A model generated the notes under the pieces. It saw only the letters and a program-made list of their open reading frames with translations, made no database searches and had not been told where the DNA came from. Of a stretch of DNA of 35,492 nucleotides, positions 1 to 6,832 are shown piece by piece. The number at the start of each line of letters is the position of its first letter. Positions within the stretch are counted from its first letter, which is position 1. A program made the position numbers and the translations under genes. Location of the stretch: positions 1 through 35,492 of the forward strand of contig CAZZHQ010000018.1 in assembly GCA_964654015.1 (NCBI GenBank), read 5' to 3'. This stretch comes from JAUUZT01 sp964654015 (GTDB lineage: Bacteria; Chloroflexota; Dehalococcoidia; GIF9; AB-539-J10).

Positions 1-116
1 CTAAAATACAGATCGATACCAAGCAGTGCCAACTGGTCAGCCAGAAACGGCGTATTGGTATCGACTATTTCACCCAGGAGAAGTTCGGTTCCGATAGAAA
101 TTATCTCTGCCTTCAT
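1..116 (-). CDS. cinA: CinA N-terminus (partial, runs off the left edge)
   Basis: Only the first 38 codons are present. They begin MKAEIISIGTELLLGE and continue IVDTN, which is the conserved opening of the CinA/MoeA-like MoCF-binding domain. CinA-family proteins act in pyridine-nucleotide salvage (NMN deamidase and ADP-ribose pyrophosphatase activities in some members) and were named for competence induction. The ATG at 116 follows a GTGAGG ribosome site. It starts 10 bases after the stop of the SDR gene on the same strand, so the two are probably co-transcribed. The signature is clear despite the short length; the C-terminal amidohydrolase domain cannot be checked. Confidence 0.85.
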   Translation of the reverse strand, partial: MKAEIISIGTELLLGEIVDTNTPFLADQLALLGIDLYF

Positions 117-126
117 ATACGCCTCA

Positions 127-957
127 CTAATTTTTTACTCTGCCACCATCGACAATTAATGCCTGCCCCGTGATATTCCGAGAATCCTCAGATACCAGGA
201 AGACTACAGCATGTCCCATATCCTCCTCCGTTTGTTCTCTCCTTAGCGGCGTATTCAGTGCCATTTCTGGATATTTGCCAGCAAGAAGGCCAACAAACCA
301 TTCCCTGGGATCTATGCCTGCGTACTCAGGTATGCTTTCCACATACCCTTTAGCTTTTGCTTTCCAGGCGTCAGTATAGACCAGGCCAGGACACATACAA
401 TTGACGTTGATGTTGTGTGGACCAAGTTTATCGGCCAGGTATTGACTGAAGGTAATAACAGCGGATTTCATGCTTCCATAGGATGCTGACGCCGTAGGAG
501 AACTGCGTCTACCAGCTCCGGATGAAATGTTTACTATCTTACCGCTTTTTTGCTGGATGAAATATGGTGCCACCGCTTCACACATCAACACCGTAGACCT
601 CAGGTTTTGCCTGTACATGCCATCCCATTCAACCTGGACATCACCAAGAAATCCATCGACCTCCTTCCGTGCCTTGCTGCCGCCACCAACATTATTGACC
701 AGAATATCAACTTTACCAAAAGTTTTTATTGTTTTCTTGACCAGATGATCAATCAAGTCAGGATTGGTTATATCCCCCGGCACTCCCAGAGATTTACGCC
801 CGAGTTTCATGACCTCGTCCGCAACATTAGCAGTACTCTCCTCCCTGAACGAATTGACCACAACATCTGCCCCTTCCTCCGCCAAACATAGTGCGATGGC
901 TCTGCCAATACCTCTCCCTGCTGCTGTCACAATAGCTGTCTTACCTTCCAGTTTCAT
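127..957 (-). CDS. Short-chain dehydrogenase/reductase (SDR), FabG-like
   Basis: A classical SDR of 276 residues, an NAD(P)(H)-dependent oxidoreductase of unknown substrate. Visible motifs are the nucleotide loop TAAGRGIG (about residues 11-18), NNVGG (88-92), catalytic Asn in RQNL (118), Ser in ISSGAG (146) and Tyr/Lys in YGSMK (Y160, K164). The C-terminus has the usual ITGQALIVDGG. The reading frame could start two codons earlier (ATG ATA ATG). I chose the third codon because the GAAAGGA ribosome site then sits six bases upstream instead of touching the start. A 20-residue insert before the C-terminal region (KGYVESIPEYAG onwards) is longer than in FabG, suggesting a substrate other than acyl-ACP. 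cinA follows directly downstream. Confidence 0.88.
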   Translation of the reverse strand: MKLEGKTAIVTAAGRGIGRAIALCLAEEGADVVVNSFREESTANVADEVMKLGRKSLGVPGDITNPDLIDHLVKKTIKTFGKVDILVNNVGGGSKARKEVDGFLGDVQVEWDGMYRQNLRSTVLMCEAVAPYFIQQKSGKIVNISSGAGRRSSPTASASYGSMKSAVITFSQYLADKLGPHNINVNCMCPGLVYTDAWKAKAKGYVESIPEYAGIDPREWFVGLLAGKYPEMALNTPLRREQTEEDMGHAVVFLVSEDSRNITGQALIVDGGRVKN

Positions 958-1262
958 TATCATTCCTTTCTAAAATAATTATTGCTGTCGACACATCTAG
1001 AACAATTATGTTGACTACAATTTTGCGTATAGTATTATCTAACTAATTCGTCATTAAGTCTACAGCAATCGTAATGCTAATATCCTGATCCTCAACTGTT
1101 AATACTGATATTTTCGCTAGACTCCAGCATAATCCCCTTAAACAACTATATCCTGTCATATAAATATGGGGTGTTAAGAACAAGTCGCGGCACAACAAAA
1201 AATAAATACATTTTTTTACTAAGAATATTTTAAAATAGTATTCTGACCCTTCCCTGTATGCT

Positions 1263-1299
1263 AAAAAAAGGAAGGAGCTTCATGACGAAGCTCCTTCCT
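1263..1299 (-). terminator. Rho-independent terminator of the candidate small RNA
   Basis: A perfect 13-bp stem (AGGAAGGAGCTTC and its complement, loop 1282-1286) is followed on the minus strand by seven T residues (plus-strand A-run 1263-1269). There is no T-run on the plus-strand side, so it works in the minus direction only. No annotated minus-strand protein gene lies directly upstream of it. Confidence 0.8.
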
Positions 1300-1561
1300 G
1301 CGTGAACAGTTTCCTTATTACCCTTACTCTTCTATTTCAGCTTTGGGCTGAATGGCCTAACTCTTTCTTCATGAGTCTCTATTCCATAACGAAAAGCTCA
1401 GGGCTTCCCATTACTCTTCTCTGGCTCCACAAAAGCTATATAGCTCCAAACCGTCCTATGCCAGCGAAGAGTCCTCTCGAGGAAAGATCCATTGACATAA
1501 CCAAACTTGTTTCATGCCTTCCCTCCTTAACAACCAGGTTACTTTTATCCCCTGACTGTCG
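1263..1561 (-). ncRNA. Candidate structured small RNA (about 300 nt), unassigned
   Basis: This gene-poor stretch is bounded on the minus strand by a good sigma70-type promoter (1567-1595) and a textbook intrinsic terminator (1263-1299). In the minus-strand transcript several hairpins can be drawn. One is an 11-bp stem TAATGGGAAGC / GCTTTTCGTTA with loop CCTGA, containing three G-U pairs. Others are TTCAGC-CCAAA-GCTGAA, AGCT-ATAT-AGCT, TCCT-CGAG-AGGA and GACTC/GAGTT. The RNA also holds a 19-codon ORF (1515 down to 1456, MKQVWLCQWIF...) behind a strong AAGGAGGG site, so a leader peptide or dual-function RNA is possible. A second frame is open for about 39 codons, then TGA, then about 22 more, which could be a decayed gene. 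I cannot match it to 6S, SRP, tmRNA or RNase P. Confidence 0.45.
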
Positions 1562-1566
1562 ATTTC

Positions 1567-1595
1567 ATGCTAACAAACATTTTTCTGTTTGTCAA
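1567..1595 (-). promoter_or_regulatory. Sigma70-type promoter for the candidate small RNA
   Basis: On the minus strand: -35 TTGACA (1595-1590), a 17-bp spacer, then -10 TAGCAT (1572-1567). The -35 is perfect and the spacer ideal; the -10 matches four of six. The predicted start is near 1560, about 260 bases before the terminator stem at 1299-1269. Confidence 0.55.
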
Positions 1596-1766
1596 ATATA
1601 GCCCTACTTACTCACTATTTGTAGTACAGAGCATATTCATGTATACTATCGGCAGGTTTCAGTACAGGTCTTCCCTTTCTCAGACAATCTGGATAAGTCT
1701 ACCCGGATATTCTTTCGCCCAGGATGACCACGACTAACCAAATATCACGCAAAGGAGGGTCATCCA

Positions 1767-1934
1767 ATGAGCTTTGAAGATAAATCAAGGCGACATTCCG
1801 GTGGCAGCAAGGATAATTCTTTGGACCACGGAATAAAAAAGGTATCAGTCTATCGTGAAGGCAACCTTCGCCCGCAGATATTCCCTGTGACAGCCGTTAG
1901 CCCCATTTGGCGCAGCATCCGTATCGATATTTAA
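1767..1934 (+). CDS. Hypothetical small protein (55 aa)
   Basis: The ORF begins MSFEDKSRRHSGGSKDNS and ends RSIRIDI. An AAAGGAGGG ribosome site seven bases before the ATG is the main reason to call it. The N-terminal half is hydrophilic and charged (K, R, S, D, H); the C-terminal half carries PQIFPVTAVSPIW and may pack as a short beta or amphipathic element. There is no signal peptide, membrane segment or Cys motif. I recognise no family. It stands alone upstream of the flavin-reductase pair, with a 9-bp hairpin following it. Confidence 0.5.
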   Translation: MSFEDKSRRHSGGSKDNSLDHGIKKVSVYREGNLRPQIFPVTAVSPIWRSIRIDI

Positions 1935-1944
1935 TTCTCACCCG

Positions 1945-1984
1945 GGAGAACAGTAGCGGTTTTTACACCTATCTCCTGTTCTCC
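1945..1984 (+). other. Inverted repeat after the 55-aa ORF
   Basis: GGAGAACAG (1945-1953) pairs perfectly with CTGTTCTCC (1976-1984) across a 22-base loop that contains TTTTT. It begins 10 bases after the stop of the small ORF. With no T-run behind the 3' arm it is a poor intrinsic terminator. It could be an mRNA 3' stabilising hairpin or an operator for the gene at 2136. Confidence 0.3.
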
Positions 1985-2135
1985 GAGGAGAGAAACTAAA
2001 TTGAGTACTAACGGTTTAGTCAGTTTAGCTACTTTAAAAAGGCAAGTCAGTTGGTAATTGCCATTTTTTTTCACAGAGTTGACAACTGCTTTCCTGTTTG
2101 TCTATGCTGCTAATATCAATAAAGGAGAAATAGCG

Positions 2136-2702
2136 ATGAACAAAATTCCAGTTGGACCAAAGCTCTATGCCTACCCGATGCCTGCCTTCCTAGTAGGAGC
2201 AAATATTGAGGACAAGCCAAACTTTATGGCAGTTGCCTGGGGAGGCATTGCTAACAGTGAGCCTCCAATGCTCTCCGTTGCCATCCGGCATCATCGTCAC
2301 ACGTACCTTGGCATTAAACAGAACATGACCTTTTCAGTTAATATTATCTCCGCCAACTTGGTGAAGGAGATGGATTACTGCGGTATCGTCTCAGGCTCCC
2401 AGGTCGACAAGTCAGCAGCCTGTCATTTCAAGATTTTTTATGGCAAACTCAAAACCGCCCCACTTATTGAACAATGCCCTGTCAACATGGAATGTAGAGT
2501 GATACACCTGCTTAATCTGGGAACACACACACTGGTGATAGGCCAGATAGAGGAGACCTATGTTTCAGAGGATTGTCTTAGCGATGGCAATCCGGACATG
2601 AGCAAGATAATGCCTGTCATCGCTGATATCCCTGCTCGCAACTATCATGTGCCTGGCGACTTTATAGGCAAGGCTTTCAGCATCGGAAAGGAATTAGAAT
2701 AG
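2136..2702 (+). CDS. Flavin reductase-like FMN-binding protein (copy 1)
   Basis: 188 residues of the flavin-reductase/flavoredoxin family (FMN-binding split barrel, DIM6/NTAB type). The pattern PAFLVGA.....PNFMAVAWGGIANSEPPMLSVAI is typical: the strand carrying the N-x-M-A-V-A-W and S-P-M-L motifs contributes to the FMN site. These proteins move electrons between NAD(P)H or ferredoxin-type donors and small acceptors in anaerobes; the partner here is unknown. The start is set at ATG 2136, after AAAGGAG; an upstream in-frame ATG at 2058 lacks a ribosome site and would add residues not shared with the paralogue. The next gene is a clear tandem duplicate, aligning from MNKIPVGPKLYAYP onwards. Confidence 0.85.
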   Translation: MNKIPVGPKLYAYPMPAFLVGANIEDKPNFMAVAWGGIANSEPPMLSVAIRHHRHTYLGIKQNMTFSVNIISANLVKEMDYCGIVSGSQVDKSAACHFKIFYGKLKTAPLIEQCPVNMECRVIHLLNLGTHTLVIGQIEETYVSEDCLSDGNPDMSKIMPVIADIPARNYHVPGDFIGKAFSIGKELE

Positions 2703-2825
2703 TATGCCTCGCTACAGCACAAAACTGCTGGTGTGCTTCCTCATCAATTGCTATTCGGAATGAAAGGGCCAGGCTAATATCATGAGAAACGATATCGATA
2801 GCATTAGCCATGAGGAGTAAACAGT

Positions 2826-3401
2826 ATTAACAAGGTTCTACTTGATAATCAGGCAACAATTTATCCAACCGCACTGTTTCTGGTTGGAGCAGATGTTGAC
2901 GGCAGGGCAAATTTCATGGCGCTCGCCTGGGGCAGCACTGCCAATAGCAAACCAGCAATGTTCTCCGTAGCCATTAGTCACCGACAACATACACTTAAGG
3001 GGATAAGAAATAACATGACCTTCTCCATAAACATCCCCTCTGTCCATATGGCCAAGGAAGCGGATTACTGTGGATTGGTATCAGGCTCCAATACAAACAA
3101 GGTAGATGTCTGTAACTTAAATGTATTTTATGGCAAGGTAGCTAATGCGCCTTTAATAGAGGAATGCCCTATCAATATGGCATGCAAGGTAGAACGTATT
3201 ATTGAACTGCCAGACCATGCACTGGTCGTAGGAACGGTGGAGGAGAACTACCTGTCGGAAAAATGTTTCAGTGAGGGCAAACCAGACATCGACAAAATCG
3301 CTCCATTGGTGCTGGTCACCAACCTTCGCCAGTACCACTCCCTTGGAAATTTTATCGGTAAAGCATTTAGTATCGGCAAACAAATCACAGGGGATGACTA
3401 A
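2826..3401 (+). CDS. Flavin reductase-like FMN-binding protein (copy 2), apparent ATT start
   Basis: Tandem paralogue of the preceding gene, about 191 residues. It shares the LVGAD...NFMALAWGSTANSKPAMFSVAI core, the MTFSIN strand, the DYCG segment, P(V/I)NM.C and the C-terminal NFIGKAFSIGK. The first ATG in frame (2916) would delete the first conserved strand. The homologous region runs back to 2826, where the codon is ATT (INKV aligned with MNKI of copy 1). An AGGAG site lies eight bases before ATT, and an in-frame TGA sits five codons upstream, so no upstream ATG is available. A six-codon ORF (ATG 2810, MRSKQY) stops at TAA overlapping the ATT, which suggests coupled translation. Either ATT is used, or this copy is recently damaged at its start codon. 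Confidence 0.75.
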   Translation: MNKVLLDNQATIYPTALFLVGADVDGRANFMALAWGSTANSKPAMFSVAISHRQHTLKGIRNNMTFSINIPSVHMAKEADYCGLVSGSNTNKVDVCNLNVFYGKVANAPLIEECPINMACKVERIIELPDHALVVGTVEENYLSEKCFSEGKPDIDKIAPLVLVTNLRQYHSLGNFIGKAFSIGKQITGDD

Positions 3402-3450
3402 TACCAGGGGCTGAAACTCCCGCGATACTAAAGCTAAATGTACGTAAGAT

Positions 3451-3479
3451 TTGACAAATTCCCAGTCACTACTTATGAT
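3451..3479 (+). promoter_or_regulatory. Strong sigma70-type promoter for the secreted protein gene
   Basis: TTGACA (3451-3456), a 17-bp spacer, TATGAT (3474-3479). The -35 is perfect and the -10 matches five of six. Predicted transcription start is near 3486, giving a leader of about 90 bases to the ATG at 3578. Confidence 0.65.
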
Positions 3480-3577
3480 AGTATGAAATACGAGTATATT
3501 TGTCGGGATTTATTTTAAGATAATGGGACTTGCATTGCTTAAATGCAACAGATAGTTCTTTTCAGTATAGGATAAAA

Positions 3578-4879
3578 ATGAACAGAAAAAGTGTATTAAT
3601 TTCCATAGGACTGCTAATTATAGTAGCGGTATCTGTAGTTGCCATAGTGCCCGGACTGGCAGTGGCTGGCGTTTCACCGTCCAATGACTATAACATCGAC
3701 AGATTGCCTGATTCACAAATATATTTCATCACCTCCTTCAAGCGAACCGTCACAGGTTTATTCACTTTTGGGACGCAAAATGAAGCCAGGCTGGCACTGA
3801 AATACGCTAATGAAGATATGCTGATAATCAACAAGCTATGTGACGAGGATAAGTACCAGATTGCCGAAGAGCATTGCCAGGAATTCCTGGAACATTTCAG
3901 GGAGGCCACACGGCTTACCGTGAAAACCAGGTTCAAAGACGGTGAAAGAGATGCAGCCGTATTGATAGAGGCAATGAAGCAAAGCAACATCTGGCAGCGT
4001 GATATGCTAACTGAGATACTGGAACAAACACCAGCTACGATACATGAGAGATTCCTCGAGACCATGAACAACTCGAGTTCCAGGCTGGGAAGTGCCATCG
4101 GAACCATCTATGGAGCAGATAAAGAGAGACAGTTCTTGCAGTCGGTTGAGCCTCTTCCTGAGCTTACCGGTTACCAGGCAAGCCAAGACATAACAGAAAT
4201 TCCAGTAGGCAACAATGATGGGCAAGTACTCCTCGTTTCTCCGACAGTTGAGCCAGTAATAGAGAGCACACCTGAAAGTGTGAGTTCCGTTCAATCCCTG
4301 ACAATAAGCAGCCTGGAAACTGACGACGACCAGGTCAGTCCTGGTGATGAATGCCGTATCGAATGCAATACCGTATCTGCTGATGGTGACAACCTCAGCT
4401 ATGAATGGTCTGCCAGTGGAGGTGAGATCAACGGCGAAGGGGAAAGCATCACATGGATTGCCCCAAAAGAGGCAGATAAATACAAGATAACAGTCACAGT
4501 AACCAACCCGCAAGGGGATAAAGTTTCTGATTCTTTGAGCATCAAGGTCAAAGCTGTTGACCCGCCAGAGATTGAAGAGGTGGTTCTCACTCCAAACAAC
4601 CCTCAGTACTTTATAGTACAGCCATTCTCAAAAAAATACGTTATCCTCAACCATCAGAGCTGTGAATTGGAATGTGTGGTACAAGGGCAGGACGATTACA
4701 GCTACGAATGGTACGCCAGCAATGGAGAAATATCAGGCTCAGGCTCTACGATAACCTGGACCGCACCTGGCGGCAAACAAATTGTAACCGTCGCCGTAAA
4801 GGTCTCTGATGTCAATGGTAACACGGTGGAACAAGATGTGGTTTTCGACGTTAGAACCTGCCAACCTTGCTTTCTTTAA
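3578..4879 (+). CDS. Secreted protein: DUF5667-like helical domain plus two Ig/PKD-like domains
   Basis: 433 residues. MNRKSVLISIGLLIIV starts a signal peptide or N-terminal anchor ending near AVAG. Residues about 35-180 form a charged helical region (PDSQIYFITSFKRTV..., NEARLALKYANEDM...) resembling the DUF5667 domain of exported Chloroflexota and actinobacterial proteins. A Pro/Glu/Ser-rich linker follows. Then come two repeats with the Ig/PKD-like pattern Y-E-W-x-A-S-x-G-E-I.....I-T-W-x-A-P, at about 250-335 and 337-425. The C-terminus VRTCQPCFL has a CxxC-like pair but no sortase motif. The ATG at 3578 fits the signal peptide better than an ATG 48 bases upstream. Likely a cell-envelope or surface binding protein; the ligand is unknown. 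Confidence 0.72.
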   Translation: MNRKSVLISIGLLIIVAVSVVAIVPGLAVAGVSPSNDYNIDRLPDSQIYFITSFKRTVTGLFTFGTQNEARLALKYANEDMLIINKLCDEDKYQIAEEHCQEFLEHFREATRLTVKTRFKDGERDAAVLIEAMKQSNIWQRDMLTEILEQTPATIHERFLETMNNSSSRLGSAIGTIYGADKERQFLQSVEPLPELTGYQASQDITEIPVGNNDGQVLLVSPTVEPVIESTPESVSSVQSLTISSLETDDDQVSPGDECRIECNTVSADGDNLSYEWSASGGEINGEGESITWIAPKEADKYKITVTVTNPQGDKVSDSLSIKVKAVDPPEIEEVVLTPNNPQYFIVQPFSKKYVILNHQSCELECVVQGQDDYSYEWYASNGEISGSGSTITWTAPGGKQIVTVAVKVSDVNGNTVEQDVVFDVRTCQPCFL

Positions 4880-4910
4880 CAGTCAGGTTATGGTTATGCT
4901 TTTTACACTC

Positions 4911-4937
4911 CTGGATACTCGTATTCGCGGGTATGAT
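4911..4937. repeat. REP-like hairpin (possible dispersed repeat)
   Basis: CTGGATACTCG-TATTCG-CGGGTATGA contains a 7-bp stem (one G-T pair) and resembles the common intergenic 'TGGATnCCCGC..GCGGGnATGA' palindromes of many bacterial genomes. It sits in the 180-base gap between two convergent genes. Only one copy is in this window, so repetition is not shown here. I see nothing else in the gap. Confidence 0.35.
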
Positions 4938-5059
4938 AAATCAGGTGTGTGTCGTCGCTTGTTAAACCTTCCATATCACACGAATCTGTTATTGCCAAAT
5001 GCCCTCAGTGATTTCACAATAACAGAAACATAACTGCGTCTTTTAACTTGAGCCGACTT

Positions 5060-6106
5060 CTACACAAAGGTTAATATCCGGCGGGGGTTGTCGACCATGA
5101 TGGTCCGTATCTGCTCCCGGGTCATGCCCTTGGCCAGCATAACAGGTACAACATTGCGCAGGATGTGGGCATATCCCCAACCACCATAGGTGCAGCACTG
5201 TGTTTTGGTCCATATATCATGAGAGATTAGGAGCTGATTCAGATATCCTTCATCAATCAGTTGCATCAACTCATTGATTCTCTGAGTATCGTTAGGCAGG
5301 TCCAGGTTTATGGGATAGTAACCTTCACGGCCAAACAGGTCATATTCAATGTAGCAGCCTGTTTTCGCCAGCTCGATGGTCTGTCGAAGGTCACGGTAGG
5401 TACGTTCTACATGGTCAAAAATAGTACGAGAAAGGTCGGCACCAGCACTTTTTAATATACCAACTATCTCTACTGGAGCTTGTGAGTCACGCCCCGGGTG
5501 CACGTGTAATGCCGCACCGGTTAGTTTCTGGGCACGACCAGCGGCACGAAGTGACTTACGCTCGTTTGGAAACAGAGGCCAGGAACAACCAATCTCGCCA
5601 ATAAGTCCTGCCCGTATTCCTGTAGCGCCAACCCCTTCTGTGACATCCCGAATAATCTCATCGACTATCTGATCCTCGCTCATTATATCCATCTCAGCCC
5701 CATGGGACACCGCCAGATAGTAGCCAGAACCCATTATCACGTTAAGACCAGTCGCACGTGAAATGCGTGCCAGCGCCGCTGGGTCGCGACCCAGACCAAT
5801 ATTGGTCACCTCAACAATGGTATTACCTCCCGCCAGTTTGAAGCGCATTGCTTCATCTATTGCTACCTGCTCGTCCCTCAGCATCACCTCGTCTGTATTC
5901 TGGGTAAAGTGATAACGCAACCACCACAATATGTCCACTGAGACGGGCTTATGCGCCATAGCCCGGTCGTTGGCAGCGTCTGGCTCAACAAAGTAACACG
6001 ACCCATCGTTAATAAGATGCTCATGTGGCAATGTCACGCCCAGTTCATCAGGTGAAATCAATCCCAGCACGGTCTGCACCTTGCCAGCTTGTTCTGTTGC
6101 ACTCAT
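5060..6106 (-). CDS. Phosphotriesterase-family metal-dependent hydrolase
   Basis: 348 residues of the phosphotriesterase/lactonase branch of the amidohydrolase superfamily. Binuclear-metal ligands visible: H28-E-H30 (TLPHEHL), the EIGCS glutamate where bacterial PTE has the carbamylated lysine (as in PTE-homology proteins), His in ALHVHPG, His in IFDHVERTY, and Asp in LLISHDIW. Members hydrolyse lactones, phosphoesters or amides, so the substrate cannot be read from sequence. It is the last gene of the six-gene minus-strand operon; GGAGG precedes the ATG and a 45-base gap separates it from the corrinoid protein gene. By context it could hydrolyse a lactone, ester or amide linkage in the same methylated substrate or in a product. 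Confidence 0.85.
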   Translation of the reverse strand: MSATEQAGKVQTVLGLISPDELGVTLPHEHLINDGSCYFVEPDAANDRAMAHKPVSVDILWWLRYHFTQNTDEVMLRDEQVAIDEAMRFKLAGGNTIVEVTNIGLGRDPAALARISRATGLNVIMGSGYYLAVSHGAEMDIMSEDQIVDEIIRDVTEGVGATGIRAGLIGEIGCSWPLFPNERKSLRAAGRAQKLTGAALHVHPGRDSQAPVEIVGILKSAGADLSRTIFDHVERTYRDLRQTIELAKTGCYIEYDLFGREGYYPINLDLPNDTQRINELMQLIDEGYLNQLLISHDIWTKTQCCTYGGWGYAHILRNVVPVMLAKGMTREQIRTIMVDNPRRILTFV

Positions 6107-6151
6107 AGCAAAAGCCTCCGTAATTTCAAATAAACCTATTATTTCTCAGGC

Positions 6152-6832
6152 TTAGTCCATGCCCGGAATTTTAGCTAGGAGCCTCTTCGCCTCCGCTACA
6201 GCTTCAACAGCATCGTAACCATAGCCATCAGCACCAATTTCATTCGCAAATTCTCTGCGAACAGGCCCTCCTCCAATCATAATCTTGAAATTATCTCTGA
6301 TCCCCATGCTTTTGAGGTCATCTACTACCTCTCGTTGATAGGGCATGGTAGTGGTGAGTAACGATGATAGTGCAATCATATCTGCTTTTACTTCCCTAGC
6401 CTTCTGAATAACCGTGCCGCTGGATACGTTAACGCCCATGTCGCGGACTTCAAACCCGGCAGCCCTCAACATGGTTGCTACCAGGTTTTTTCCCACGCTG
6501 TGCATGTCCGCCTCGACGGTAGCAATTACGATAATCTTCTTTTTTACGATCTGTTCCACAGGGATATTTTCCTCAAGAATGGCGCCTACTATATCCATCA
6601 CGTCACCTGCCATGACCAAGTGCGGTAGAAAGTAATCGCCGTTATCAAACTTCTGCCCAACCTCAACCGCTGCGATACCTATGCAACTCTTAATAGCAAG
6701 ATTCGGGTCTATCTTCGCAGCAACGACTTCGTCAGTAATTTGTTTTGCTTTTTGTTCATCTATAGCGACGATGGCATCTTTAAGTGAATTCAGCAACTCC
6801 TGTTGTTCCTGGGATAAATCAGTAATCTCCAT
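6152..6832 (-). CDS. Corrinoid (B12-binding) methyl-carrier protein, MtbC/MttC/MtmC type
   Basis: 226 residues: an N-terminal helical B12-binding cap (about 1-90) and a Rossmann-like B12 domain. The cobalt-ligand motif D-x-H-x-x-G is present as D109-M-H111-S-V-G114. It is followed by the ALSSLLTTT and MIGGGPV segments that line the nucleotide tail. The protein accepts a methyl group on Co(I) from its cognate substrate methyltransferase and hands it to a second methyltransferase. Its ATG overlaps the stop of the MtmB-like gene (TAATG), so the two are translationally coupled and almost certainly partners. No reductive activator (RamA-like) or methylcobalamin:carrier methyltransferase lies in the window. 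Confidence 0.92.
   Translation of the reverse strand: MEITDLSQEQQELLNSLKDAIVAIDEQKAKQITDEVVAAKIDPNLAIKSCIGIAAVEVGQKFDNGDYFLPHLVMAGDVMDIVGAILEENIPVEQIVKKKIIVIATVEADMHSVGKNLVATMLRAAGFEVRDMGVNVSSGTVIQKAREVKADMIALSSLLTTTMPYQREVVDDLKSMGIRDNFKIMIGGGPVRREFANEIGADGYGYDAVEAVAEAKRLLAKIPGMD

Noticed and set aside
1011..1038. Plus-strand TTGACT-16-TATTAT promoter-like sequence
   Set aside because: No plus-strand gene follows for more than 700 bases. A/T-rich intergenic DNA easily gives such matches.
1302..1601. 99-codon plus-strand ORF opposite the small-RNA candidate
   Set aside because: No ribosome site, no recognisable family, and its start overlaps the terminator edge. The minus-strand promoter, stems and terminator explain the region better.
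1619..1647. Possible plus-strand promoter (TTGTAG-17-TATACT) before the 55-aa ORF
   Set aside because: The -35 matches only three of six, so it is too weak to list.
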